Shown one piece after another: positions 42,337 through 50,630 of a stretch of DNA of 64,000 nt. The notes under the pieces were generated by a model. It was not told where the DNA came from, did not search any database, and saw only the letters and a list, made by a program, of their open reading frames with translations. Origin of the DNA: JBBQLG01 sp038327655 (GTDB lineage Bacteria; Bacteroidota; Bacteroidia; Cytophagales; Spirosomataceae); the NCBI GenBank assembly GCA_038327655.1, contig JBBQLG010000005.1, positions 25,709 through 89,708 of the forward strand, written 5' to 3'. Numbering within the stretch: position 1 is the first letter of the stretch; each line of letters starts with the position of its first letter. Made by a program: the position numbers and the translations under genes.

Positions 42337-43890
42337 CTATGGGTGAATGCTTTGCTTAGCCAAACGGGTCCAGTCGTGCACAAAAAGCTTCTCGTAATAC
42401 TGAGCCGCCAACGGGTTTTCGATAATTACGGAGGCATCGCGATTATTCAGCACCCCGTCGGATGACCAGTTCTGACTACCCAGCACTACTTTTTCTGAAT
42501 CCACGACGAAGCCCTTGTTGTGTACACCGTTCTGAATCCGGACGGTGGCCAGATTGACACCAGCAGCCTGCAACCGCTCCAACCAGCCGTTTGTTAACTG
42601 CCACTGACTTAGAATGATGCGTACATCCAGACCGGCCGCAATCTTATCGATCACCTTGTTAATCAAGGTAGTTAGCTGATCGGCTGCGTTGGGGGGATGA
42701 ATGTACTGTAGCTGAATATAGAGTTTAGTGCGGGCCGAGTCGAGCAGGTTCAGCATCGCATTTACGTACACACCAGGGTCGGGTGTCAGCAACGGGGTGA
42801 TGGTCATCAGCACATTTTTGAGGTGCAGTGGCTGGTGAAACTGAAAGGTGCCCGATGGTTCGGCCCGTAAAACATCCGGCACGGCGGTTTCCATTGCTGC
42901 GCCCATCGTGGTGGGGCCGCCTTCGATCTGGCTGGCTACGTCGAAATCGTGTTTCAGAAAAGCTTCGTACGTTTTGGCCAGACCCGGGTGCTCAATAATG
43001 ACGTGCCAGTCGCGGTCGCTTTTTTTGGCCTGTTCCTGATCACCGACCGAAGGATGGCCAATGGAGTCCATGTCCGGCTGATTCGAGTTGTTCCAGTTTC
43101 CGCTCGATAGCCACATGGCCTTGCTGTCGCGTACGGCCACTTTTATGTGGTACGCGTTGGGATAGATCCACTGCGGCACGGCACTATTGGACCGCACCAA
43201 TGCCCGGGCTGAAACAAACGAAGAGCCGAGTTCAGTGCTGAGGGCCTGTAGCGTTTCGGTATCTGTTTGATCGGCGGTTGGATTGCGGGCCGGGTTGTCG
43301 AGGGTAATGGTCATTGTTTTGGCACCCATCAGGCTGCTCCCGACCGAATCCAGGATGTGCTTCGACGTGAAATCGTACATACCAACCGTCAGCGCAGCAG
43401 TTGTCTGGCTAAGAAACGTGCGCAGCGTGGGCCAGCCGGCATCGGGACTGGCATGGCAGGTAATGGTCATGGGTCCGGTTACGGGGCCAAGGGCCACATG
43501 ATCGGGTGGGGTGTAGGGAAGCTGTGGTTTTGTGGACGCCAGCGTTGGGTTTTCGTCTACAGTGTCGGCATCCTCGTCGGGTAGACTATCGGAAAAGGCG
43601 CCGTCCTGAAATTCCGGCCGTTGCGTGGCTAATCGGGCAATGGTGTCTGGGTGTTGAAACGCTGCTTCTTCGAGGTCGGTCGCTTGTCGAATCTGCACCG
43701 GAATATCCCCGATCTGGGTGGGCAGACTGACCGGCGCAGCCTGTTGCGAAACAATAACAACAATGGCGGGCTGCTGCGTGGGCCAGTTGTCTTTTATCAG
43801 ATAACCGGGCCGGACGGTAATAACACCGGGTTGCTGAAAAGTCGGCGCGTTGGTTTTGATAAGCAGTAAGACCTGGTCTAAGGAATGCAT
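42337..43890 (-). CDS. Phospholipase D-like protein with two HKD motifs
   Basis: From the ATG at 43890 (MHSLDQVLLLIKTNAPTFQQ) the protein has 517 residues; an in-frame ATG at 43953 would add 21 residues with no clear signal character. An N-terminal ~70-residue segment (PGYLIKDNWPTQQPAIVVIV) resembles the small domain that precedes several bacterial conflict-type hydrolases; then a disordered linker and a PLD fold with two HKD-like motifs, HIKVAVRDSKAMWLSSGNWN and HNKGFVVDSEKVVLGSQNWS. It may be a nuclease or phospholipase. It lies 85 bp downstream of the YbaY-like gene and 12 bp upstream of the S8 peptidase gene, in the same operon, and has no signal peptide. Confidence 0.88.
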   Translation of the reverse strand: MHSLDQVLLLIKTNAPTFQQPGVITVRPGYLIKDNWPTQQPAIVVIVSQQAAPVSLPTQIGDIPVQIRQATDLEEAAFQHPDTIARLATQRPEFQDGAFSDSLPDEDADTVDENPTLASTKPQLPYTPPDHVALGPVTGPMTITCHASPDAGWPTLRTFLSQTTAALTVGMYDFTSKHILDSVGSSLMGAKTMTITLDNPARNPTADQTDTETLQALSTELGSSFVSARALVRSNSAVPQWIYPNAYHIKVAVRDSKAMWLSSGNWNNSNQPDMDSIGHPSVGDQEQAKKSDRDWHVIIEHPGLAKTYEAFLKHDFDVASQIEGGPTTMGAAMETAVPDVLRAEPSGTFQFHQPLHLKNVLMTITPLLTPDPGVYVNAMLNLLDSARTKLYIQLQYIHPPNAADQLTTLINKVIDKIAAGLDVRIILSQWQLTNGWLERLQAAGVNLATVRIQNGVHNKGFVVDSEKVVLGSQNWSSDGVLNNRDASVIIENPLAAQYYEKLFVHDWTRLAKQSIHP

Positions 43891-43975
43891 AAAGCAGATG
43901 GGAAAGGGCGGAGAAATAAGGGATAAAGCCTGCTGAAAACAACGTGTCTTCACCTTAACCGATTAGCAGGATTCG

Positions 43976-44317
43976 TCAAATTAAACTGACCAGCACCTGC
44001 ATCGGCGCCAGGGCGTCACGGCCCGGCACCGCATACCGCGTGGTGGAGAGGAGGTCGCCCGGTTTGGGCTGGGCACTGCCGTCGATGCTGATGTGTACCC
44101 GGAGGGCTAAACTGTGGCTCTCGCTCACGACCGGCACCGGCAACTGGAAGCCAATGTGGCCTGCCGGTCGGAGCGTCACGTTGTCAATCCGTTGCTGCGC
44201 TATGACTACTGAAGGCGCGTCGGCCACCGACACGTCACGGACTTCGACGAGCACAAAGGCCGCCTTCCCAACGGGTGCGTTGGCGGGCAGAACAACATCA
44301 CCGGTGAGTAGTCGCAT
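43976..44317 (-). CDS. YbaY/YscW-like domain protein
   Basis: The ATG at 44317 gives 113 residues (MRLLTGDVVLPANAPVGKAA) and overlaps the end of the ATP-grasp gene by 20 bp; a longer open frame to 44488 lies inside that gene and is not used. AFVLVEVRDVSVADAPSVVI, GFQLPVPVVSESHSLALRVH and LLSTTRYAVP follow the YbaY/YscW (PF09619-like) pattern. In other bacteria this domain occurs in small lipoproteins and type III secretion pilotins; here no signal peptide or Cys anchor is present. The overlap indicates translational coupling with the ATP-grasp ligase. Its role in the operon is unknown; a chaperone-like or binding function is plausible. Confidence 0.75.
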   Translation of the reverse strand: MRLLTGDVVLPANAPVGKAAFVLVEVRDVSVADAPSVVIAQQRIDNVTLRPAGHIGFQLPVPVVSESHSLALRVHISIDGSAQPKPGDLLSTTRYAVPGRDALAPMQVLVSLI

Positions 44318-45281
44318 GGACGAGGGCATTCGGCACGATGGGGCGGTCAAAAGCAGCCAGATAATCAGCCATTGCCTGCGTGATGGGCAGGCCCGTATGC
44401 TCCTCCACAAACAGCCACTGACCAGCCGGGTTGACTTCCAGGAAAATGTACTCCCCGGCTGCGGTCCGGCGCATGTCAATGGCTCCATAGTCTAAACCAA
44501 GTTGGCGTTGTAAACGAATCAGCAACTGGCGCACGCCCGCTGGTAAGTCTACCGCTTTTACGATTGACTCGCCAACAACCATCCGCATATCGACGGGGTA
44601 GGAGGTTTGGCGGGCATCGATCTCGGCGGCAAACACCTGATCGCCAATGATGGTAATGCGCAAATCGACCCCCTCAATGTATTCCTGAAAAATCACCGGG
44701 GCCAGCCGCACCAGTTCCAGACGGTCCATATCCTCGCGTTCGATCAGGCGGGTTTCGCGCCAATCCTCAAAGCTGGACAGAAAGGCCTTGAAAACCGTCT
44801 TCCCTACCCCAACCCGCTCAATAAATGCTCGGGCAGTTTCGGGCTGATTCGTAACCAGCGTGCGGGGCAGTTTCAGGCCAACCTGGTGCGCTACCTCCCA
44901 CTGGTAAGGTTTGTGGTGGGCGGCATCGTCGGCACCGCGTGGGTTAATCCACCGGCAGGGCAGCGCATTCAGCATCCCATTAACCGCCTGTGTGGTCTCG
45001 CTGAGCGCAAACGGGCGCATGGACGCGTTCACCGAATCGTCCAGCACGAAGGGCCTGACCCGGCGCCACCAGGCCACCTGAACCCGGCGCAGATCGACCG
45101 GCCCGGCGGGGCCTTCGACGCTATAAGCCGGGTTCAGGTCGGACGACCAGGTAAGCGAGAGTCCTTTTTGGGCTGGAAAATCGCCCATATTGACCAGTAC
45201 GACCTCGTGTCCCTGGTTCTCAAGGAGTCGGATAACGTTAACGGTATGCTCCTCGTCGGGATACGAAATAACCAAAATCAT
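44298..45281 (-). CDS. Graspetide-type ATP-grasp peptide ligase (MvdC/MvdD-like)
   Basis: 327 residues. N-terminal lobe MILVISYPDEEHTVNVIRLL and WWRRVRPF; ATP-grasp core from about 130, with KTVFKAFLSS, PVIFQEYIEGVDLRITIIGD, the metal-binding Asp269 in YGAIDM, and Glu282/Asn284 in FLEVNPAGQWLFVEEHTGLP. That last segment is characteristic of MvdD/MvdC-like ligases that close omega-ester or omega-amide rings between Thr/Ser/Lys and Asp/Glu side chains of a precursor peptide. No short precursor gene is visible; the M12A peptidase gene 28 bp upstream, whose tail carries T/K...E/D repeats, is the best candidate substrate. A RimK-like glutamyl ligase is a less likely alternative. Confidence 0.88.
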   Translation of the reverse strand: MILVISYPDEEHTVNVIRLLENQGHEVVLVNMGDFPAQKGLSLTWSSDLNPAYSVEGPAGPVDLRRVQVAWWRRVRPFVLDDSVNASMRPFALSETTQAVNGMLNALPCRWINPRGADDAAHHKPYQWEVAHQVGLKLPRTLVTNQPETARAFIERVGVGKTVFKAFLSSFEDWRETRLIEREDMDRLELVRLAPVIFQEYIEGVDLRITIIGDQVFAAEIDARQTSYPVDMRMVVGESIVKAVDLPAGVRQLLIRLQRQLGLDYGAIDMRRTAAGEYIFLEVNPAGQWLFVEEHTGLPITQAMADYLAAFDRPIVPNALVHATTHR

Positions 45282-45309
45282 CGGTCGTTCGGGTTCGGTT
45301 CGTGGTGCG

Positions 45310-46512
45310 TTACATCGTTCCCGGCTGGCTCTGATTCAGGGCCTCCATCGTGGCGTCGTAGGCAGCCATAAGCTGGGCGTGCTGCTGTTCGGTCTGGGCA
45401 ATAATAGTCGCCAGATCCTGTGCCTGACCGGCCAATTGAGTCGCCATGTCTTGCTCCCCGTTAACCCGGCTCGGACCGGCCAGTATGAACGGCGAGGCCG
45501 CCGGATTACCCGTTAGTCCGCCCAACTGGCCGGGAAACGTTACCGGGACACCGGGTTGCGTAATCTGTTCCACCAGCGTACCGCCAATGGGATCGAGACC
45601 AACTTCCTTAATGGTCACTACGTCCTGAATCGGGTCTTTCCGCACCTCCTTAAAGGTGTTTATCGGATCGAGGATAGGGTCTTTGCGGACTTCTTTAAAC
45701 GTGACAATCCGCTGCGGATACATTAGACGCACCCCATTGATGTCGCCAGCCGAAAGACCACTGCGCTGCCCCATGGTCACGCCCGCCGGAATCGGCTGGA
45801 GCGGAATGATAGTCGCCTGCCCGTTGATCGAGAAAGCCGTTGCCGGGTAGTGCATGATCGAGCCAAAGTCGTACGCACCCAGATCGTCGCCGTCGGCGAT
45901 ATGCTGATCAAAATTATGCTGCATGGCCGGGTCAATATTCGCCCAGACGATCTGTACGAAAAGATTACGGTCTTCGCGGCTCTGTTCGTGCCAGAGACCA
46001 ACGGTGTGGCCCGTCTCATGAATGGCGTTTCCGGTACTGCAACTATTTCCCAGCGTGATGATTTGCATACCACCCCGGCGACCCACCTGCGACGAACACC
46101 CCCCGCCCGACTGGTAGTGCACAAAATCGGGGAACTGACTGGCATTGGCCGCTGTGCGCTGCACAAACCGGATGGATGTATTGGCCTGCCAGTGCGCAAT
46201 GGCATCCGTAACGCGCTGCTGGTTGGGCATGCCGGGATCAATTTCGTACGGAATCGTAGCGTTGGGCCAGCGGTTTTGCCGATTGGTCCCCGCGTTGATG
46301 CCTATCGACTGTAGTACCGGCCCGGCATCACCCAAACCCTGCATTTCTTCGATGGTACCAAGGATGATATCGCCTTCAAAAATAGCCAGGCCATCTACTT
46401 CGGCGTACTGTAGTCCTTTGTTGGTAAACGTTGTTCCGCTTACCAGGGCCGTACCGGCTATCGGGCCGGAGCGTTGCTCGCCATTCGGTTGTTGGGTTGA
46501 TTGAGTTTCCAT
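45310..46512 (-). CDS. M12A (astacin-like) metallopeptidase with repeated KEV-DPI tail
   Basis: 400 residues, first gene of the operon. The peptidase domain spans about 80-268: HETGHTVGLWHE (His165, Glu166, His169, His175) is the astacin zinc signature, with Met-turn SIMHYP at 218-223. No signal peptide is seen; residues 1-75 are a short pro-like part with AIFEGDIILGT, similar to the FEGDI element of astacin prodomains. Right after the catalytic domain come three repeats: TFKEVRKDPI (271-280), TFKEVRKDPI (286-295) and TIKEVGLDPIG (300-310), then a Gly/Pro-rich stretch and a helical Gln-rich C-terminus. The repeats have alternating Thr/Lys and Glu/Asp, as in graspetide cores. Known: astacins are zinc endopeptidases. 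Inferred: the tail is cross-linked by the adjacent ligase. Confidence 0.9.
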   Translation of the reverse strand: METQSTQQPNGEQRSGPIAGTALVSGTTFTNKGLQYAEVDGLAIFEGDIILGTIEEMQGLGDAGPVLQSIGINAGTNRQNRWPNATIPYEIDPGMPNQQRVTDAIAHWQANTSIRFVQRTAANASQFPDFVHYQSGGGCSSQVGRRGGMQIITLGNSCSTGNAIHETGHTVGLWHEQSREDRNLFVQIVWANIDPAMQHNFDQHIADGDDLGAYDFGSIMHYPATAFSINGQATIIPLQPIPAGVTMGQRSGLSAGDINGVRLMYPQRIVTFKEVRKDPILDPINTFKEVRKDPIQDVVTIKEVGLDPIGGTLVEQITQPGVPVTFPGQLGGLTGNPAASPFILAGPSRVNGEQDMATQLAGQAQDLATIIAQTEQQHAQLMAAYDATMEALNQSQPGTM

Positions 46513-46966
46513 GAAGATTAAGTGTTTAGTGTGTGCGTTGATTGATAAGTGCGGGCAAAACCACGGAAGTGCCCCGGCAACTCGTCTTCCTGATGTAACT
46601 TATTGTGAGTCAGCGTACTGGCATTAATGTGTATGTTAATGATCTATCCGCTGAGTGTTTAAAAGACAAGCGCAATACTACGGGAAAGGGTATAGATCTG
46701 CCGTGGCCTTTTTAGGCAACGGTAAAAGCGATATGTTACCGGTAAGTCCCTTTATTTTTCCCGACTATTGCCGGGCCAACCGGCCGGTACCGAACGCAAA
46801 AAAGCCGCGCCCGATGCATACGGACGCGGCTTTCTCTGGTATTTCGCTGATTTGTAAGACTCCCGACTACGCGGATGAAAAATGCCTGACTACAAGTTGA
46901 GGTACTGCATGAAAGGGATTTTCACCAACGCCTGATGGTGCGCTGCGGACGAAAGCGGGTGATCGA
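46513..46966. other. Spacer upstream of the peptidase-ligase operon
   Basis: 454 bp without a gene I can support. It must contain the promoter of the minus-strand operon beginning at 46512. A hairpin lies at 46801-46833 (AAAGCCGCG/CGCGGCTTT), and a 10-bp palindrome ACCGGCCGGT near 46780. No small precursor-peptide frame with a leader-like sequence was found here on the minus strand. Confidence 0.5.
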
Positions 46967-47254
46967 TTAAGTACGCGGAAAATTCTTTATGCCAAACAGG
47001 CGCAGCCATTTCAGGTTTACCTGATGTTGCTGAGGTATGGACTCATTGGTAAAGAGCTGGCTAAGCTTCCGGTTGAAGAAACGCATCGCTGCGTAAATGT
47101 AAAGGCCAGTACCCATTGTCAATAACGACAGGTTAAGGCTGCTGGCAAAATCACTGGTCTGGTCATTATTGGTATAAAGTAGCGTGATGCCCAAAAATGC
47201 ACAGCCAATTGACAGGCATAAAAGAAACAATGGACGCAAAGATCCGGTAGGCAT
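46967..47254 (-). CDS. Small two-helix membrane protein of unknown function
   Basis: 95 residues with two hydrophobic segments (about 8-27, LFLLCLSIGCAFLGITLLY; about 41-60, LSLLTMGTGLYIYAAMRFF) and a basic C-terminal tail NLKWLRLFGIKNFPRT. No family recognised. Alone between two spacers; the hairpin at 46801-46833 downstream could terminate it. Moderately likely to be real on the basis of hydrophobic pattern and a clean start. Confidence 0.55.
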   Translation of the reverse strand: MPTGSLRPLFLLCLSIGCAFLGITLLYTNNDQTSDFASSLNLSLLTMGTGLYIYAAMRFFNRKLSQLFTNESIPQQHQVNLKWLRLFGIKNFPRT

Positions 47255-47584
47255 ATTGAGTACGTATCAAAGAAGTATAGTGCAATATCGCTGAAATTGA
47301 GAATATGTTATCATATAAAAAATAAAGATAACTGGCAACTACTCATTTTTATTCGCTATACTATTGATAATCAGACGGTAAATTAGTTTACCAATCAAAT
47401 TTACGCCGTCATCGGTTAGTAAATAGTTTTGCTTACCTATGGTAAGCACAGTCTCTCCAGTCGTCCTGTTCATGGCCAAGTGCAATCAGCGCTGTCGACC
47501 GAAATAGTCAAGTTCGGTCACTGATTTTTGTGTAAACGGTACAGGCACACCCCGTTTTCTGGTAGAACAGCCAATGTCTACCAA
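47255..47584. other. AT-rich gene-free spacer
   Basis: No gene is supported. It contains an inverted repeat GGTAAA-TTAG-TTTACC (47377-47392) and further AT-rich stretches that may be the promoter of the small membrane protein on the minus strand. Confidence 0.4.
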
Positions 47585-47615
47585 CAAAAAAGCCCGTACG
47601 GATACGGGCTTTTTG
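47585..47615 (-). terminator. Terminator of the RluB-like gene
   Basis: A hairpin with the stem AAGCCCGTA/TACGGGCTT and A/T tails, about 30 bp past the stop of the minus-strand pseudouridine synthase gene. Confidence 0.82.
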
Positions 47616-47645
47616 TAACGCATGACTTATACTGAGATAAGTCGG

Positions 47646-49577
47646 CTATTGCAGGTATTTCAGTTTTATGACTTCCTTCGGCTCCAGGAACCGCCATTTT
47701 CCACGGGGCAGCTCTTTTTTGGTCAAACCAGCGTACGAAGTCCGGTCCAGTTTGGTTACCTCATAGCCGAAGTTTTCAAAAATACGGCGTACAATGCGAT
47801 TCCGGCCGCTGTGAATCTCGATCCCCACAACCTGCGCATCGGGCGTTACAATGCTGACGGCGTCGGGTTTAATTACCCCATCTTCCAGTTCGACACCCCG
47901 CTGAATGGCTTCGAAATGCTCGTCAGAGATCGGTTTGTCTAACTCAACCTGGTATATTTTCCGGATGCCGTTCGAGGGATGCGTCAGTTTTTCGGCCAGC
48001 TCGCCATCGTTGGTCATCAGCATCAGGCCCGTTGTGTTACGGTCTAAGCGACCAACGGGATAAATACGGAACGGACCGGCATCGGCTACCAACTCCATAA
48101 CCGTCCGGCGCTCTTCGGGGTCGTCCGTCGTCGTGATGTAGTCTTTGGGCTTATTCAGCAGGACGTACACCATTTTTTCGGGATTCAGAATCCGGTTACC
48201 GTATTTCACCACGTCGCCCGGCTGCACTTTATGGCCCATTTCGGTAACCACTTTGCCGTTCACCTGCACGTCGCCCCGGGCAATGAGTTCGTCGGCTTCC
48301 CGGCGGGAACAGATGCCTGCGTTGGCAATGTATCGGTTCAGGCGGATGGTGCCATCGTCGTGTTTTTCGGCCCGGTCCAGTTCGTCGCGCTTCCGCTGGG
48401 GAATGCTGTTGCGCATGGTTTCCTTGTCGTAGCGCGGTGCCCGGTCATATTTGCCCACGCGCCGGTCTTCGGAACTTGGACCCGACCGGCGCGGGGTCGA
48501 ATCCGTATCATCCCGGCGGGGGAAACGGGGTGCCGGACTGCTGTAGCTCGAACCGGAACGCCGATCCGTGTCAAAACGGGGCTTGGAACCGGAACGCTCA
48601 TTACGCGGTCCCGCACCGGCATTACGATCAAATGAACGGGGTCGGTCATCCTCACGTCGGGGGCTGGTGTTACGATCCGTCTCCCGACCACGATCATTAC
48701 GCGGTCCGGCATCGGCGGACCGGCCGTCGCGCTCGTCCCGGTTGTAAGGGCGGGCGGTATTTTCGCGCGGGGCGGCTGGTTCGTCGGCCCGATTCCGCCG
48801 TTCGTTGTACTGCCGTTCCTGACCGAAACGGTTCTCGCCACTGCGCTGACGGCTATCGTCGGCCGGGCGTTCGGCGCGCTCAGCCCGTGGTTCTCTATTT
48901 CGTGGTTCGACATCTCGATCGGTATCGACCCGGCGGACTGGCGCATCTCGATCAAAACGAGGAGCCGACCGGTCGTTATAGCGCGGGCGTTCGTCGGGGC
49001 GGTTGTTATCCCGGTTAAATTTGGGTCTTGGGTATTCCTCCCGGCGTTCGGGGTTGTTACCGAAGCGGGAAGCCGAACCGGTCGTACGGTTATCGTCACG
49101 ACGGGGGCTATCCGACCGGCGGTCTGCACTACCGGCATTGTTGTCGCGGTCAAAACGGCGGTTCGGTCGGTTTGCTGCATCACCGTCGGCACGGTCCGAT
49201 GCGGGACGGCTACGGTCATCGCTGTTGAAGCGGTCGCGCGGTCGGTTTGCCGCATCACCGTCGGCACGGTCTGGCCGATCGGCAGAGCCGCCGTTGGGCC
49301 GGTTGTCGTCCCGGCGTGAATCGCTCGTCGGCCGGGTCTGATCGCGGTTAAACGGGCGCGGGCTGGCATTGGTGTCGCGTCGGTCAACATCCCGGCGCGG
49401 CCGTTCATTATCCGAACGGTTGGATGTCGGGCCGGAGCGGGTCGGGCGCGAACGGTCTTCGTCGCGGTTGAATGGGCGCGAACCGGCGCTGTTGTCCCTG
49501 CGGGCGTCGTCGCGACGGCCGGGGGCGGGGCGTCCACCATCCCGGCGGTCACCTGATTTAAAATCGTCCTCTTTCAT
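47646..49577 (-). CDS. RluB-like 23S rRNA pseudouridine synthase with long disordered Arg/Asp-rich extension
   Basis: 643 residues. The C-terminal 234 residues (from 410) are a normal RsuA/RluB-family enzyme: S4 RNA-binding domain (TIRLNRYIANAGICSRREAD), linker, then the catalytic domain with Asp512 in VGRLDRNTTGLMLMTNDG and the conserved SGRNRIVRRIFENFGYEV. These enzymes isomerise a uridine of 23S rRNA. The first 409 residues are low-complexity, dominated by Arg, Asp, Asn, Ser, Pro and Gly (RDD, NRP, RADGDAANRP repeated twice near residues 110-140). Such extensions are common in Bacteroidota RluB but this one is very long. Likely a nucleic-acid-binding, phase-separating tail; inference only. 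Confidence 0.9.
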   Translation of the reverse strand: MKEDDFKSGDRRDGGRPAPGRRDDARRDNSAGSRPFNRDEDRSRPTRSGPTSNRSDNERPRRDVDRRDTNASPRPFNRDQTRPTSDSRRDDNRPNGGSADRPDRADGDAANRPRDRFNSDDRSRPASDRADGDAANRPNRRFDRDNNAGSADRRSDSPRRDDNRTTGSASRFGNNPERREEYPRPKFNRDNNRPDERPRYNDRSAPRFDRDAPVRRVDTDRDVEPRNREPRAERAERPADDSRQRSGENRFGQERQYNERRNRADEPAAPRENTARPYNRDERDGRSADAGPRNDRGRETDRNTSPRREDDRPRSFDRNAGAGPRNERSGSKPRFDTDRRSGSSYSSPAPRFPRRDDTDSTPRRSGPSSEDRRVGKYDRAPRYDKETMRNSIPQRKRDELDRAEKHDDGTIRLNRYIANAGICSRREADELIARGDVQVNGKVVTEMGHKVQPGDVVKYGNRILNPEKMVYVLLNKPKDYITTTDDPEERRTVMELVADAGPFRIYPVGRLDRNTTGLMLMTNDGELAEKLTHPSNGIRKIYQVELDKPISDEHFEAIQRGVELEDGVIKPDAVSIVTPDAQVVGIEIHSGRNRIVRRIFENFGYEVTKLDRTSYAGLTKKELPRGKWRFLEPKEVIKLKYLQ

Positions 49578-49662
49578 TGAAAAGTGCAGTAATCACTACT
49601 GATGGTGAAATGTAAAACGGCTGATAATCAGTGCGTTTTATTTTTGTGAGCAAAAAGGATTG

Positions 49663-49670
49663 CAAAGATA
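49663..49670 (-). promoter_or_regulatory. -7 element of the RluB-like gene
   Basis: TATCTTTG on the minus strand fits TAnnTTTG, 86 bp upstream of the start codon; no convincing TTG was found at the right distance. Apart from this and the promoter at 49914-49945, the 49578-49995 spacer shows nothing I can support. Confidence 0.45.
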
Positions 49671-49913
49671 GGCCTTTTCAGGAAACCTGTTTGTGGCCAC
49701 TGGCCGGATAACGTGCTTTGGCCGGAAAACAATCCCGCGACCCATCAAAAACCAGTGTCAAATGGCTGAACAATACCGTGTATCACGTAGTATTGACGTG
49801 ATGAGACATATCCACCGACTGGTTGCAGGGCTCGTCTGGTCCGTTACCGTTGTAGGAGTCTGGTCCTTATCATTTCGTGTATGAAGAGAAACTGTTAATT
49901 AGTAGGCGGTTGA

Positions 49914-49945
49914 TTGTGCAAAACAGCCCCGCCTGTATATCTTTG
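49914..49945 (+). promoter_or_regulatory. Promoter of the gluconate dehydrogenase subunit 3-GMC operon
   Basis: TTG (49914-49916), a 21-bp spacer and TATCTTTG (49938-49945), 50 bp upstream of the first gene. Confidence 0.65.
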
Positions 49946-49995
49946 TAATCTCCTACGCCGTTTTTAAATAAGACAACTTTTAGCCATATACTCTC

Positions 49996-50625
49996 ATGAA
50001 CAGAAGAGATGCCCTTCTTCGCGTAGCGACGCTGGTCGGGGCCACCGTATCGCTGCCCGCGCTGGCGGATACGCTCGAAGCTTCGGCCGCTCAACGTGCC
50101 CTAACCGGTATGCCCCTGTTGTTCACCGCCGATCAGGACGCTACCGTAGCGGAACTGGCCGAGGTGATTATTCCGACGACCAAAACGCCCGGTGCCAAAG
50201 CGGCTAAGGTGAACGAAATCATCGATATCGTGCTGAAAGACTGCTATTACCCGCCCGATCAGCAGCGCTTCTTAGACGGTATCACGCAGACCAATAAACT
50301 CAGTGCCGATGCTTATGGCAAAGCGTTTGTACAGCTCGATCCGGCACAGCGCATCGAGATCGTGAAAAAACTCGAGGCCGACGCACAGCAACAGAAAGAC
50401 GCGGCCAAAGCCGTACAGGGCGGCAACGGGCAAGTGGATGTCCAGATTCCTAAGGAGAAGCAAAAGAGTGTTACGCCTTTCTTCACGATGCTGAAAGACC
50501 TGACCCTGATGGGCTACTTCACCTCGGAGATTGGTTGTACGCAGGCCCTGGAATACGTCGCTGTTCCGGGCCGTTACGACGGTTGTGTTCCCCTCAAACC
50601 CGGCCAGAAAGCGTGGGCCATTTAA
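49996..50625 (+). CDS. Gluconate 2-dehydrogenase subunit 3-family protein
   Basis: 209 residues. MNRRDALLRVATLVGATVSLPALA is a Tat-type signal (NRRDALLR followed by a hydrophobic stretch), fitting export of a folded cofactor complex. The mature part contains ADQDATVAELAEVIIPTTKTPGAKAAKVNEIIDIVLKD-like opening (ELAEVIIPTTKTPGAKAAKV) and LTLMGYFTSEIG, the family signature. The subunit escorts and binds the flavin GMC subunit whose gene follows. In the first GMC locus of this window (21.3-23.0 kb) no such partner is present. Confidence 0.92.
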   Translation: MNRRDALLRVATLVGATVSLPALADTLEASAAQRALTGMPLLFTADQDATVAELAEVIIPTTKTPGAKAAKVNEIIDIVLKDCYYPPDQQRFLDGITQTNKLSADAYGKAFVQLDPAQRIEIVKKLEADAQQQKDAAKAVQGGNGQVDVQIPKEKQKSVTPFFTMLKDLTLMGYFTSEIGCTQALEYVAVPGRYDGCVPLKPGQKAWAI

Positions 50626-50630
50626 AAATA

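Noticed and set aside
44317..44488. Upstream extension of the YbaY-like gene
   Set aside because: It lies wholly within the ATP-grasp gene in another frame and lacks the family pattern; the ATG at 44317 fits the domain start.
46655..46900. An 81-codon plus-strand frame as a small gene or precursor peptide
   Set aside because: It runs through a terminator-like hairpin, has no recognisable leader or core, and points away from the operon.
49100..49300. Direct repeats that could suggest a CRISPR array
   Set aside because: Repeats are few, unevenly spaced and within codons of a low-complexity protein; there are no cas genes.
48338..49552. A 404-codon frame on the minus strand within the RluB head
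   Set aside because: It is an alternative frame of the repetitive Arg/Asp codons; the main frame is fused to a conserved enzyme.
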